Shown here piece after piece: positions 1 through 11,342 of a stretch of 34,849 bases of DNA. The stretch's first letter is position 1. Each line of letters opens with the position of its first letter. Under the pieces are notes generated by a model. That model was not told where the DNA came from. It saw only the letters and a program-made list of their open reading frames with translations, and ran no database searches. Source of the stretch: Gemmatimonadota bacterium (lineage in GTDB: Bacteria; Gemmatimonadota; Gemmatimonadetes; Longimicrobiales; Gaopeijiaceae); assembly GCA_007126575.1 (NCBI GenBank), contig SLBA01000083.1, positions 1 through 34,849 of the forward strand. Reading direction: 5' to 3'. The position numbers and the translations under genes were made by a program.

Positions 1-57
1 GCAGCGCGGATGGTACTGCCGGAGAGATCCGGTGGGAGAGTACGTCGCCGCCGGCCT
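1..57 (+). rRNA. rrf: 5S ribosomal RNA, 3' end (partial)
   Basis: The first ~57 bases align by eye with the 3' half of bacterial 5S rRNA: GGATGGTACTGCC, then the GGTGGGAGAGTA block, then GTCGCCGCCGGCC. The 5' half lies left of the window, so the closing stem cannot be checked and the exact 3' end is uncertain by a few bases. A strong intrinsic terminator follows within ~10 bases, as expected at the end of an rRNA operon. Confidence 0.85.
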
Positions 58-66
58 CACATACCG

Positions 67-114
67 CACCCCCCGCTCGGGCCTCACAGCCCGCGTCGGG
101 GGGTGTTTGTGTTT
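67..114 (+). terminator. Intrinsic terminator of the rRNA operon
   Basis: A perfect 9-bp outer stem (CACCCCCCG at 67-75 with CGGGGGGTG at 97-105) encloses a 5-bp inner stem (CGGGC at 78-82 with GCCCG at 89-93). It is followed by the T-rich tail TTTGTGTTT (106-114). It lies just after the 5S rRNA and before the era promoter region. Confidence 0.85.
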
Positions 115-149
115 CCACGCCCCTCCCCTCGTCCACGACCCCGGCGCGC

Positions 150-185
150 TGGGACCGCGTGCGGAGTCGGGTTATCTTTCCCGTC
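150..185 (+). promoter_or_regulatory. Putative era promoter, leaderless type
   Basis: A -10-like TATCTT (173-178) lies 7 nt before the era ATG at 186, so the expected transcription start falls at or next to the start codon. No Shine-Dalgarno sequence is visible before the ATG. The -35 region is weak (TGGGAC at 150-155 with a 17-nt spacer). The upstream terminator means era needs its own promoter. The same GTTATCTTTC decamer core recurs in the prfB leader as GGTATCTTTC. Confidence 0.45.
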
Positions 186-1136
186 ATGACCACTACCAAG
201 AATACTTCGTCCGACCAGGCCGTTCGTCCGACCCGTGCCGGATTTGTCGCCCTCGTGGGCGCCCCGAATGCCGGAAAGTCGACACTCATGAACCGGTTGA
301 TCGGGCAGCGGCTCTCGATCGTGACCGCCAAGGCCCAGACGACCTGGCGCAAGGTGCCGGGGATCCTCACCCGCGACGACGCCCAGCTCGTGCTGCTCGA
401 TACCCCGGGCCTGCTCGAACCCAAGGATCTTCTGCAACGCGCGCTCTTGATCCAGGCGAGGGAGGCCCTGCACGATGCCGACGTCATCCTCGTCCTGCTC
501 GACGGAGCGCGGCATGCCGACGATCACCTTCGCGCGATGATCGACACGGTGGAGGAGGAAGCGGGCGTTCCGATCCTCGTTGCGATCAACAAGACCGACA
601 TCGCCCCCCCCGAGCAGGTGGCGCGCCTCGCTGCCTGGTCGAGTGAGTTCAGCGACAAGGCTCCCTTCTCTATCTCGGCGGAGACGGGGGAGGGAGTGGA
701 CACACTCCTGGACGCGATGGTCGAAGCCCTCCCGGAGAGCCCCTTCCTGTATCCCGACGATGAGGTGGCGACCGACCCGGTCCGCTTCTTCGTGGCGGAG
801 ATGGTCCGAGAGACCGTATTCGAGCGATACGAGCAGGAGATCCCCTACGCGGTGTTCACGCAGGTCGAGGATTATCGGGATGGCAAGGACGGCGATCGGA
901 CCTTCATTCACGTGAACATCTATGTGGAGCGGAAATCCCAGAAGGGAATCCTGATCGGGGAGGGCGGTCGTGCGATCCGGGAGCTGGGCACCCGGGCGCG
1001 TGAGAAGATCGAGCACTTCCTGGGCGAGCCGGTGTATCTCGAGTTGTGGGTCAAGGTACTCCCCGGGTGGAAGAAGAAGCGGGGAGACCTTCGACGCTTC
1101 GGCTTCTCGATACCGGATGACGATGCCCGTCCCTGA
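186..1136 (+). CDS. era: GTPase Era, 30S subunit assembly factor
   Basis: Era is a membrane-associated GTPase that binds the 3' end of 16S rRNA and acts as a checkpoint in 30S maturation. The 316-residue product has the G1 loop GAPNAGKST at residues 25-33, a DTPG G3 motif, NKTD as G4 and SISAETG as G5. A C-terminal KH RNA-binding domain follows, with the GILIGEGGRAIRELG loop and the typical ELWVKVLPGW segment. Length is close to the usual ~300 residues. ATG 186 is preferred over an in-frame GTG at 159 because it places the G1 motif at the usual distance and sits just after a -10-like element. The 3' end overlaps the next gene by about 20 nt. Confidence 0.95.
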   Translation: MTTTKNTSSDQAVRPTRAGFVALVGAPNAGKSTLMNRLIGQRLSIVTAKAQTTWRKVPGILTRDDAQLVLLDTPGLLEPKDLLQRALLIQAREALHDADVILVLLDGARHADDHLRAMIDTVEEEAGVPILVAINKTDIAPPEQVARLAAWSSEFSDKAPFSISAETGEGVDTLLDAMVEALPESPFLYPDDEVATDPVRFFVAEMVRETVFERYEQEIPYAVFTQVEDYRDGKDGDRTFIHVNIYVERKSQKGILIGEGGRAIRELGTRAREKIEHFLGEPVYLELWVKVLPGWKKKRGDLRRFGFSIPDDDARP

Positions 1137-2142
1137 ACGCTCTTCCCGTTTCTCCCTCGCTGGACTTGTGGCGCTCCTCCTGACCCTGTGGGTCGGGGGT
1201 GCGGCGCCCCTCTCTGCACAGTCGGGGGTGGATCCGGCCCCCGCGGACGAGGGCGCGCTCTTCCTCCTGCTGCCCGTGGGTTCGCAGGCCGTGGGGCTGG
1301 CTCGAGCGATGACCGTCATGGCCTCTTCGGAGGCGGTCTTCTGGAACCCCGCCGGACTCGCCGGACTTTCGGCGAGTCAGGTGGTGCTCCATAGGGGAGA
1401 CCACGTGGTGGGTGACGCCACGTCGATCTCGGCGCTCGTCGCCTCGCCGGAAAGGGGAACCCTCGGGGTTTCGTACCAGCTCTTCGACGCCGGCTCGCAG
1501 GCGCTCACGGACGATCAGGGCAACACCCTGGGATCGATCTCGGTGCGGAACCATCAGGCACTGCTCTCCGCGGCGGCGCTGGTGCTGCCTCGATTCGCGG
1601 CCGGGATGAACGTCAAGTACGTCGTCTTCGACTTCTCCTGTCGGGGGCAGTGTCCCGAGGGGCGAGTCCGGGGATCGTCCTATGCGGTCGACCTGGGGCT
1701 GCAGCTCCAGCCATTTGAGAGCGTTCCCCTGCGCCTCGGGATCCTGGCCGCACATCTCGGTCCGAGGTTTCAGATCGAGAACGCGGAGCAGGCGGACCCC
1801 CTTCCTTCGAGGATCCGTCTGGCCGGCTCCTACGAGGCGTTTCAGCGAACCATCGAGGACGAACCGATCGGCCTGGAAGTCATCGTCGAGGTCGAGGACC
1901 GGTTGCGTGACCTTGGCTCGCCGGCCTATCTCCTTGGCCTGCAGCTCTACGCGGGGGGCGACGACCGGATCTTCGTGCGGACGGGATATTCTCTGGGCGA
2001 CACGGACCAGGTGGACGGGGCAGCGGTTGGATTCGGCCTTCGCTACGAGCGAGTCGAGATCGGGATCGCACGCTCTCTCGCGCGGCAGGGCATCGCCTCG
2101 CAGCAGGAACCCATGCATGTGACGCTCGGATTTCGGTTCTGA
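1117..2142 (+). CDS. PorV/PorQ-family outer-membrane protein
   Basis: This is a predicted outer-membrane beta-barrel of ~341 residues. An N-terminal signal peptide is visible: a basic start, the hydrophobic stretch LAGLVALLLTLWVGGAAP and an LSA-Q cleavage site. It is followed by the family segment SEAVFWNPAGLAGLS typical of PorV/PorQ/FadL-like barrels, then alternating strands ending in a C-terminal phenylalanine (LGFRF). PorV is a type IX secretion shuttle in Bacteroidota, but many relatives have unknown roles, and no other type IX gene is in the window. Starts at ATG 1117 or 1123 both overlap era. The gene is followed after 4 nt by the DUF5683-like gene, suggesting one transcript. Family assignment is firm; a secretion role is not shown. 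Confidence 0.8.
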   Translation: MTMPVPERSSRFSLAGLVALLLTLWVGGAAPLSAQSGVDPAPADEGALFLLLPVGSQAVGLARAMTVMASSEAVFWNPAGLAGLSASQVVLHRGDHVVGDATSISALVASPERGTLGVSYQLFDAGSQALTDDQGNTLGSISVRNHQALLSAAALVLPRFAAGMNVKYVVFDFSCRGQCPEGRVRGSSYAVDLGLQLQPFESVPLRLGILAAHLGPRFQIENAEQADPLPSRIRLAGSYEAFQRTIEDEPIGLEVIVEVEDRLRDLGSPAYLLGLQLYAGGDDRIFVRTGYSLGDTDQVDGAAVGFGLRYERVEIGIARSLARQGIASQQEPMHVTLGFRF

Positions 2143-2146
2143 GCCG

Positions 2147-3030
2147 ATGATCTCCCCGGGACTCTGGGTGCCGCTGGTCTGTCTTCAGCTGACCCCCCTC
2201 TGCGTTCCGGCCGAGCCGGATCCGACGGGTCCGGCATCGCTGACCGTCGCATCTTCCCTTGCGCCGGCCCCACCGATGCCGGGGAGCGTCGGAGCGGATC
2301 AGGGAGACCTCTCGGCCGCCCTTCGTTCGCTGGTCCTTCCCGGATGGGGACAACGCGTGCAGGGCCGGGGGCACTGGTGGGCCTTCCCGGTACTCGAACT
2401 GGGCGCCGTCGCCGGGGCCGTGGATGGGCACGTGGGGGGTGCCCGACTCCGGGACCGCTACCGTGACCTGGCCTGGACCGCGGCCCGGGCCCCCCTCCTT
2501 GACCCCACGGACGCCCGCGAGGATGGCCCCTGGGAGTATTACGAGCGGATGGCACGCTGGACGACGTCCGGGCGGTTCAACCTGTCCAGCGACCCCAGCC
2601 GACTCGTTCCCGAGGAGGACCCCTCCACCTACAACGGGACGATCTGGGTTCTCGCTCGGCAGCTCTACCTTCCCGACAGCGAGGCAGAGCCCGATCCTTC
2701 GGCCCCCGGCTTCGAGCAGGCCCTTGACTACTATCGACAGCGTGCGGTCCCCGAGACGATGCGTTGGAACTGGAGCACCAGTCCCGAAGCCCTCGAGCCA
2801 TTCAGACGGATGATCGATCGATCGGATGATCGGTTCAGACGCACCTCGCAGTTCATCGGGGTTATCTTTCTCAATCACTTCATTTCGGCCACCGATGCGT
2901 GGCTGGGTGCTCGATCCGGAACGCTGCAGAGCCTTCCGATAACACTAGACGCGAACGCCTTTCCCATGAATCACCGGGGGGACTGGACCCTTTGGGTCCG
3001 GATCTCACCCCGGAATCCACGGAGTATGCA

Positions 3031-3034
<4 letters not shown>
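2147..3034 (+). CDS. DUF5683-like envelope protein, function unknown
   Basis: A 295-residue protein that I can place only loosely. An N-terminal hydrophobic stretch looks like a signal sequence or anchor. It is followed by LRSLVLPGWGQRVQGRGHWW around residues 59-78, the PGWGQ signature of DUF5683-like proteins. The middle is rich in W, Y and charged residues, and a second hydrophobic segment (FIGVIFLNHFISATDAWLGA) lies near residues 240-260. The gene starts 4 nt after the PorV-like gene and its TGA overlaps the TTG start of rnr. It probably belongs to the cell envelope; no enzymatic motif is visible and no function is assigned. Confidence 0.7.
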
Positions 3035-5256
<2,222 letters not shown>

Positions 5257-5303
5257 TGCCGTCCCCTCTGATGCCGCGTCGGCCTGAGCCCCGGACGTCG
5301 CGT

Positions 5304-5332
5304 TTGACTTCGATTCCGCCAGCGTCTACCGT
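5304..5332 (+). promoter_or_regulatory. Putative promoter for the GGDDF gene
   Basis: TTGACT (5304-5309), a 17-nt spacer and TACCGT (5327-5332) give a sigma-70-like promoter in the 145-nt gap between rnr and the GGDEF-like gene. The -10 matches TANNNT. The predicted start leaves an untranslated leader of ~60 nt. I see no convincing hairpin terminator in this gap. Confidence 0.45.
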
Positions 5333-5401
5333 TCCGCGGTCCACCTCGAGTGAAGCTCGACGGACTGCTGCAGAACGTTCACCCTGAACCAGAGCCGGCG
5401 C

Positions 5402-6397
5402 ATGGCGTCCGACTTGACGGTCCTGTACTTCGACGGCGGTGAGGGCGAGCCCTCCGAGCTTCTTCGGCGGTTCGCCGAAGACCGGGGACTCAGCCTTCTG
5501 CCCGTTGCGTCGGCGCCAGGGGTTCTCCACCGGGTGAACCGAGCCATCCCGGCCTCACTCGTCATGGACGTGTCTGGCGACGCGGGCCGGGTCTTCGGGC
5601 TTTGCGAGCAGATCAAGTCCGACGCATTCTCGGCCATTCTTCCCGTGGCGGTGATCGTTCGGGATGCCCGGCTGGTCGCCGAGGCCCTCGAGGCCGGCGC
5701 CGACGAGGTGATCCTCGAGGTCCCGGGGGACCCCGGCGCGGAGCGAGAGGCGGAGCTCCGGCTCGACCTCCTGCTTCGACGTGCGACACGGGACGTTTCG
5801 GTGCACCCGACCACTCGCCTTCCCGGGACCCCTCAGATCGAACGTGATCTCGGGGGACGGATCGCCACGGGAGACCCCTTCGCCTTCTGTTACGCGGACC
5901 TGGACTACTTCAAGGAGTTCAACGACCGATACGGGTACAATCGGGGGGATCGGGTGATCTACCTGGTCTCGCTCATCCTGAGGGACCTGGTTCGAGGCCT
6001 GGCCCCGGGGGGGTTCGTGGGACACATCGGGGGAGACGACTTCATCTTCACCGTGCCCCTCGACCGGATGGAGGTCGTCTGTGACGAGATCCTCACCCTC
6101 TTCGACGAGCTGATGCCCTACCAGTACAGTCCGGCCGACCGTGAGACCGGCTACTTCCTAGGACGGGACCGACGGGGGACCCTCCACAGGGTCCCGCTGA
6201 TGACCCTGTCGATCGGGGTCGTCACGAATCTCGCGAGATCCTTCCAGCACCCCGCCCAGGTCAGCAGCCGGGCCGGAGAGATGAAGGCCTATGCGAAGAC
6301 GCTCCCCGGATCGGTGTATGTGGTCGACCGCCGACATCGGGGCCCCCGAAGCTCGCCGGATGCCACCCCTTCAGCGCAGGACCAGCTTACCACATGA
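5402..6397 (+). CDS. Receiver-like plus GGDEF-family (GGDDF) signalling protein
   Basis: A 331-residue protein with two parts. Residues ~1-135 look like a degenerate response-regulator receiver: LTVLYFDGG at the start, SLVMDVSGD near residue 56 where the phospho-acceptor would be, and a GADEVI segment as in CheY-like folds. Residues ~140-310 are a GGDEF domain. HPTTRLPG opens it, FCYADLDYFKEFNDRYGYNRGD carries the first metal aspartate, and the signature is GGDDF at 210-214, with Glu changed to Asp. No RxxD inhibitory site is seen before the signature. Diguanylate cyclase activity is possible, but GGDDF leaves it open, and a c-di-GMP or scaffold role is equally plausible. The stop overlaps the next start as ATGA. 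Confidence 0.78.
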   Translation: MASDLTVLYFDGGEGEPSELLRRFAEDRGLSLLPVASAPGVLHRVNRAIPASLVMDVSGDAGRVFGLCEQIKSDAFSAILPVAVIVRDARLVAEALEAGADEVILEVPGDPGAEREAELRLDLLLRRATRDVSVHPTTRLPGTPQIERDLGGRIATGDPFAFCYADLDYFKEFNDRYGYNRGDRVIYLVSLILRDLVRGLAPGGFVGHIGGDDFIFTVPLDRMEVVCDEILTLFDELMPYQYSPADRETGYFLGRDRRGTLHRVPLMTLSIGVVTNLARSFQHPAQVSSRAGEMKAYAKTLPGSVYVVDRRHRGPRSSPDATPSAQDQLTT

Positions 6398-7230
6398 CCA
6401 TGACCCAGAGCTCCTACTTCGTAACGTGCCCTGCCTGCGAGACATCGTTTCCCGTCGACCCGTCCCGGGTTCCCGCCGGGGGCGTCCGGGCCATCTGCTC
6501 GACGTGCATGCGGGTGTTTCAGGTCGATCCTCCGGAGGCCGTCGACCACATCCCGGCCGACATCCCGGCGGACCCGGTGGCGGCGCGGACTCCCGAGCTC
6601 GAAGTCCAGACCGAGAGCCCGGTGGAATCGGCGTCTGCTCCCATCATCGATGCGGAGGTCGAGGACGAGTTCGGGGATGCGGAGGTCAGGATCGAGGTAG
6701 ACGACGAGGCGGCGGACTCACTCGACGATTTCGGGGATTCGGAGTTCGAAGTCGAAGAGGAGCCTCAGGATCCGGTCGACGAGGTCGAGGCCGAGGTCGA
6801 TCTGGACGAGCCGATCGGCGAGACCGGAGACGAAGCGGTGGAGGTCGACGAGGCCGCGACCGTGGATGAGGAGGACATCGACGTCGCAACGGTGGAGGAG
6901 GAGGCCGCGGAGCCCTCTCCGGTCGCTGACCAGTCGCTCTCGAAGGCGGCGGCCAGGTTCGGGCGCCGGGACCCGCATGATCGGGCCAAACGCCTGGCGC
7001 GTGTCCTGGTCTCCGACATGCTCACGTACCACCCCGCCCAGTACGAGGAGGCGGTCTCGCAGGGGCGCCTGAAGGAGGAATTCGAAGAGGAGATCCGCCT
7101 CTCCTGGGAGGAGTACGAGGAGCAGATCGGGCGGGAACTGGCGGAGTCGACCGACTACTTCATCGAGGCGCTCAACGAGATTCTGGCCCGAGGCGAGACC
7201 CTCTTTCGTGGAGTGGGGCGGCCCGAGTAG
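6394..7230 (+). CDS. Zinc-ribbon protein with long acidic linker, function unknown
   Basis: A 278-residue protein in three parts. The N terminus is a CxxC...CxxC zinc finger (Cys 12, 15, 35, 38) of the MJ0042/zinc-ribbon type. Residues ~45-185 are a low-complexity linker dominated by Glu, Asp, Val and Ala. The last ~90 residues form a soluble, helix-rich domain (FGRRDPHDRAKRLARVLVSD onward, with EEEIRLSWEEYEEQIG). No catalytic motif is visible. The start overlaps the GGDDF gene as ATGA, so the two are probably translationally coupled and may act together. It could bind nucleic acid or another protein through the finger. Confidence 0.75.
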   Translation: MTMTQSSYFVTCPACETSFPVDPSRVPAGGVRAICSTCMRVFQVDPPEAVDHIPADIPADPVAARTPELEVQTESPVESASAPIIDAEVEDEFGDAEVRIEVDDEAADSLDDFGDSEFEVEEEPQDPVDEVEAEVDLDEPIGETGDEAVEVDEAATVDEEDIDVATVEEEAAEPSPVADQSLSKAAARFGRRDPHDRAKRLARVLVSDMLTYHPAQYEEAVSQGRLKEEFEEEIRLSWEEYEEQIGRELAESTDYFIEALNEILARGETLFRGVGRPE

Positions 7231-7297
7231 CCGACCGGTGACCGGCGCGGCAGGGAAGGGTTCGAACGATGCGGCCCCCCCGGGTGCTCCGGGTCTG

Positions 7298-7326
7298 TTG
7301 AGGCTGCGGTCCGAGTTGGGTATCTT
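7298..7326 (+). promoter_or_regulatory. Putative promoter ahead of prfB leader
   Basis: TTGAGG (7298-7303), exactly 17 nt, then TATCTT (7321-7326). The predicted start is near 7333, which puts a terminator-like hairpin at about +25 and the prfB ATG at about +108. A second, weaker candidate lies after the hairpin: TTGACG at 7389-7394 with TCAGTT at 7411-7416. Either could drive prfB. Confidence 0.45.
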
Positions 7327-7356
7327 TCGGCCAACCGAGCCCCGGGTGTCGAGGGA

Positions 7357-7390
7357 GGGGCCGTCCTCCGTGGGCGGCCCCTTTTTTCTT
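7357..7390 (+). terminator. Intrinsic terminator between zinc-ribbon gene and prfB
   Basis: GGGGCCG (7357-7363) pairs with CGGCCCC (7375-7381) around an 11-nt loop and is followed at once by six T's (7382-7387). It may simply end transcription of the upstream pair. However, a promoter-like element lies just before it, so it could also act as an attenuator or end a ~55-nt RNA. An upstream GCCCC (7339-7343) could compete for its 5' arm. Confidence 0.75.
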
Positions 7391-7439
7391 GACGATCCGG
7401 AGCCGATCCATCAGTTCCGCAATCTCGCAGGACGTGACC

Positions 7440-8546
7440 ATGAACAACGATCACATCGACAGACTCTCCAAGCTCCGCGACCGGGTCGAAGACCTAAGGG
7501 GGTTCCTTTGACCTGGATCACATGGAGCGTCGCATCGAGGAGCTCGAGGCGCGGATGACCGAGCCCACCTTCTGGGATCAGCCGGACGAAGCCCGGAAGG
7601 TGATGGAGGAGACGAACCGCCTCAAGAGCTGGCTCGAGCCCTGGCGCGCTCTGAAGGGGAAGGGGGACGAGCTGGCCGAACTGGCCGAACTCCTGATGGA
7701 AGAGGACGCGCCCGAGCTCGAGGCCGAGTGGGTGCAGGAGCGTGCCGCCCTCGAGCGGAGACTCGAGGCGCTCGAGGTCCGCACGATGCTGCAGGGCGAG
7801 AACGACCACCTCGAGGCGATCCTCACGATCCAGTCGGGTGCCGGAGGAACGGAGTCGCAGGACTGGGCCGAGATGCTCCTGCGCATGTACCGGCGCTGGG
7901 CGGAGAGTCACGGCTTCGAGGTGGAGCTGCTGGACATCCAGCCGGGGGAGGAGGCGGGGATCAAGGGAGCGAGCCTCGAGGTACGGGGAGAGGCGGCCTA
8001 CGGCTACCTGAAGGCCGAGAAGGGGATCCACCGACTGGTCCGGATCTCTCCCTTCGACTCGCAGTCGCGGCGACACACCTCCTTCGCCTCGGTCTTCGTA
8101 TATCCGTCGATCGACGACGAGGTGCACATCGAGATCGACGACGGGGACCTGCGCGTCGACACCTTCCGCGCTTCGGGCGCCGGGGGCCAGCACGTGAACA
8201 AGACGGACTCGGCGATCCGGATCACGCACGAGCCCACGGGGATCGTGGTCTCGTGCCAGAAGGAGCGGTCCCAGCACAAGAACCGCGCAACGGCCATGAA
8301 GATGCTCAAGTCCGCCCTCTACGACCGAGCGATCGAGGAACGGGAGAAGGAGCGCGACGCGGTCGAGGCGACCAAGACCGAGATCGGCTGGGGCAACCAG
8401 ATCCGATCCTACGTCTTTCAGCCCTACACCATGGTCAACGATCACCGAACGGAGTTGAAGCTCACCGACGTCGACAGCGTGATGGACGGTGACCTCGACC
8501 CCTTCATCGAAGCGTACCTGAAGAAGTTCGGAGCCCAGAGCGCCGC

Positions 8547-8550
<4 letters not shown>
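7440..8550 (+). CDS. prfB: Peptide chain release factor 2 (programmed +1 frameshift)
   Basis: RF2 recognises UGA and UAA and triggers peptide release in the ribosome. The short first frame starts at ATG 7440 (AGGA 7 nt upstream), runs 23 codons and stops at TGA 7509-7511. Translation resumes in the +1 frame at GAC 7510 and ends at 8550, giving 369 residues against 365 in E. coli. SPF, the RF2-specific stop-codon reader, falls at residues 203-205. GGQ, the peptidyl-transfer motif, falls at 248-250. A frame-only reading would start at ATG 7522 and lose the N-terminal 27 residues. The stop overlaps lysS as ATGA. Confidence 0.95.
7494..7512 (+). promoter_or_regulatory. RF2 autoregulatory +1 frameshift site
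   Basis: The codons CTA AGG GGG TTC CTT TGA C reproduce the canonical RF2 recoding site. They comprise an internal Shine-Dalgarno (AGGGGG, 7497-7502), a 3-nt spacer, the slippery CTT (7506-7508), a UGA stop (7509-7511) and a following C. When RF2 is scarce the ribosome pauses at UGA and slips forward one base, so RF2 controls its own synthesis. Confidence 0.95.
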
Positions 8551-10079
<1,529 letters not shown>

Positions 10080-10088
10080 GATCTCCGC

Positions 10089-11342
10089 ATGAGGCGTCTC
10101 GACTGGTTCATCGCCCGCCGCTATCTCGCCTCGAGGAAGAAGGGGCGGCTGCTCTCGTTCATCACCTGGATCTCGCTCGGGGGCATCACCGTGGGCGTGA
10201 CCGCCCTGATCGTGGTGATCGGGGTCATGAACGGCATGCAGGAGGAGATCCGGGGCAAGATCCTCGGCTCCACCCCGCACGTGATGATCCTGCAGCACGG
10301 CCAGTCGCTCCGGCTCGCCGACTGGCGGTCGGTCGTCGAAACGGTTCGGGCGTCGCCCGGAGTCGAGGCCGCGAGCCCCTTCGTGGTGACCAAGGTGGCC
10401 CTCTTCCGGACCGAGGAGTACACCCAGGTCGCGGATCTGTACGGGGTCTGGCTCGAGGGCTCGCCGGACGACGCCGTGACGGACATGGAGGCCGACCTGC
10501 GGGCCGGAATCCACGACCTGGGGCCCACGGAGTCGGGGCTGCCCCCGATGGTGATCGGGGAGCGGCTGGCGGACCGGATGCGGATCTTCCCCGGCGACAC
10601 CGTGACCGTGATGACCCTCGAGAGCATGCGCTACGACGCCTTCGGTCGACCCATCCCGTCGATCCGGGAGCTCGAGGTGACCGGCACCTTCGCGACGGGA
10701 ATGTACGAGTACGATGCCAACAACATGTATGTCCCCCTCGAGTGGGTGCAGGGCATGCTCGGCATGCGGGCCGCCGACGAGGTCTCGGGGCTCGGCGTCC
10801 GGATCACCGATCCAGGAGAGGCCAACCGGGTGGGACAGGCCCTGCGGGTCGAGCTCGGGTTCCCGTACTACGTCGAGAGCTGGATCACCCAGAACCAGGC
10901 ACTCTTCTCGGCCCTCGAGCTCGAGAAGCTGGCGATGGGGATCATCCTCTTCCTGATCGTCATCGTGGCGGCCTTCAACATCGTGAGCACGCTCGTGATG
11001 GTGGTCGTGGACCGGACCTCGGAGATCGGGATCCTCAAGTCGATGGGTATGACCGACGGAGGGATTCTGCGGATATTCCTCCTCCAGGGGCTGTCGATCG
11101 GGGTGCTGGGGACGGTGATCGGAACGAGTCTCGGTCTGGGGCTCTCATGGTTCCTCGACACGTACCAGCCGATCCGGATTCCGCCGGACGTGTACTTCAT
11201 CGACCGGCTCCCTGTGGCGACGCAACCGGGCGATGTGCTTCTGATCATGGCCGGGAGCATGACGATCGCGCTCCTCGCCACGATCTATCCCGCCCTTCAG
11301 GCCTCGCGCCTTCAGCCCGTGGAGGCGATCCGGCATGAGTGA
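10089..11342 (+). CDS. lolC: LolC/LolE-type lipoprotein-releasing ABC permease
   Basis: An inner-membrane subunit of the complex that extracts lipoproteins from the inner membrane for transfer to the outer membrane. The 417-residue product has the FtsX/LolCE architecture. One transmembrane helix lies near residues 25-50, with FIARRYLASRKKGRLLSFIT before it and ITVGVTALIVVIGVMNGMQ within it. A large periplasmic domain and three C-terminal helices follow (MGIILFLIVIVAAFNIVSTL and two later). Only one permease is present here, so LolC versus LolE cannot be decided, and a single gene may serve both roles. The stop overlaps the ATPase gene by 8 nt. Confidence 0.87.
   Translation: MRRLDWFIARRYLASRKKGRLLSFITWISLGGITVGVTALIVVIGVMNGMQEEIRGKILGSTPHVMILQHGQSLRLADWRSVVETVRASPGVEAASPFVVTKVALFRTEEYTQVADLYGVWLEGSPDDAVTDMEADLRAGIHDLGPTESGLPPMVIGERLADRMRIFPGDTVTVMTLESMRYDAFGRPIPSIRELEVTGTFATGMYEYDANNMYVPLEWVQGMLGMRAADEVSGLGVRITDPGEANRVGQALRVELGFPYYVESWITQNQALFSALELEKLAMGIILFLIVIVAAFNIVSTLVMVVVDRTSEIGILKSMGMTDGGILRIFLLQGLSIGVLGTVIGTSLGLGLSWFLDTYQPIRIPPDVYFIDRLPVATQPGDVLLIMAGSMTIALLATIYPALQASRLQPVEAIRHE

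Noticed and set aside
2861-2870. GTTATCTTTC identical to the -10 region of era
   Set aside because: It lies inside the DUF5683-like coding sequence with no -35 and no start codon at a suitable distance; it encodes a hydrophobic segment.
7236-7285. A GGGTTCGAACG stretch resembling a tRNA T-loop
   Set aside because: The bases flanking it do not form a T-arm stem, and no acceptor, D or anticodon arms can be drawn around it.
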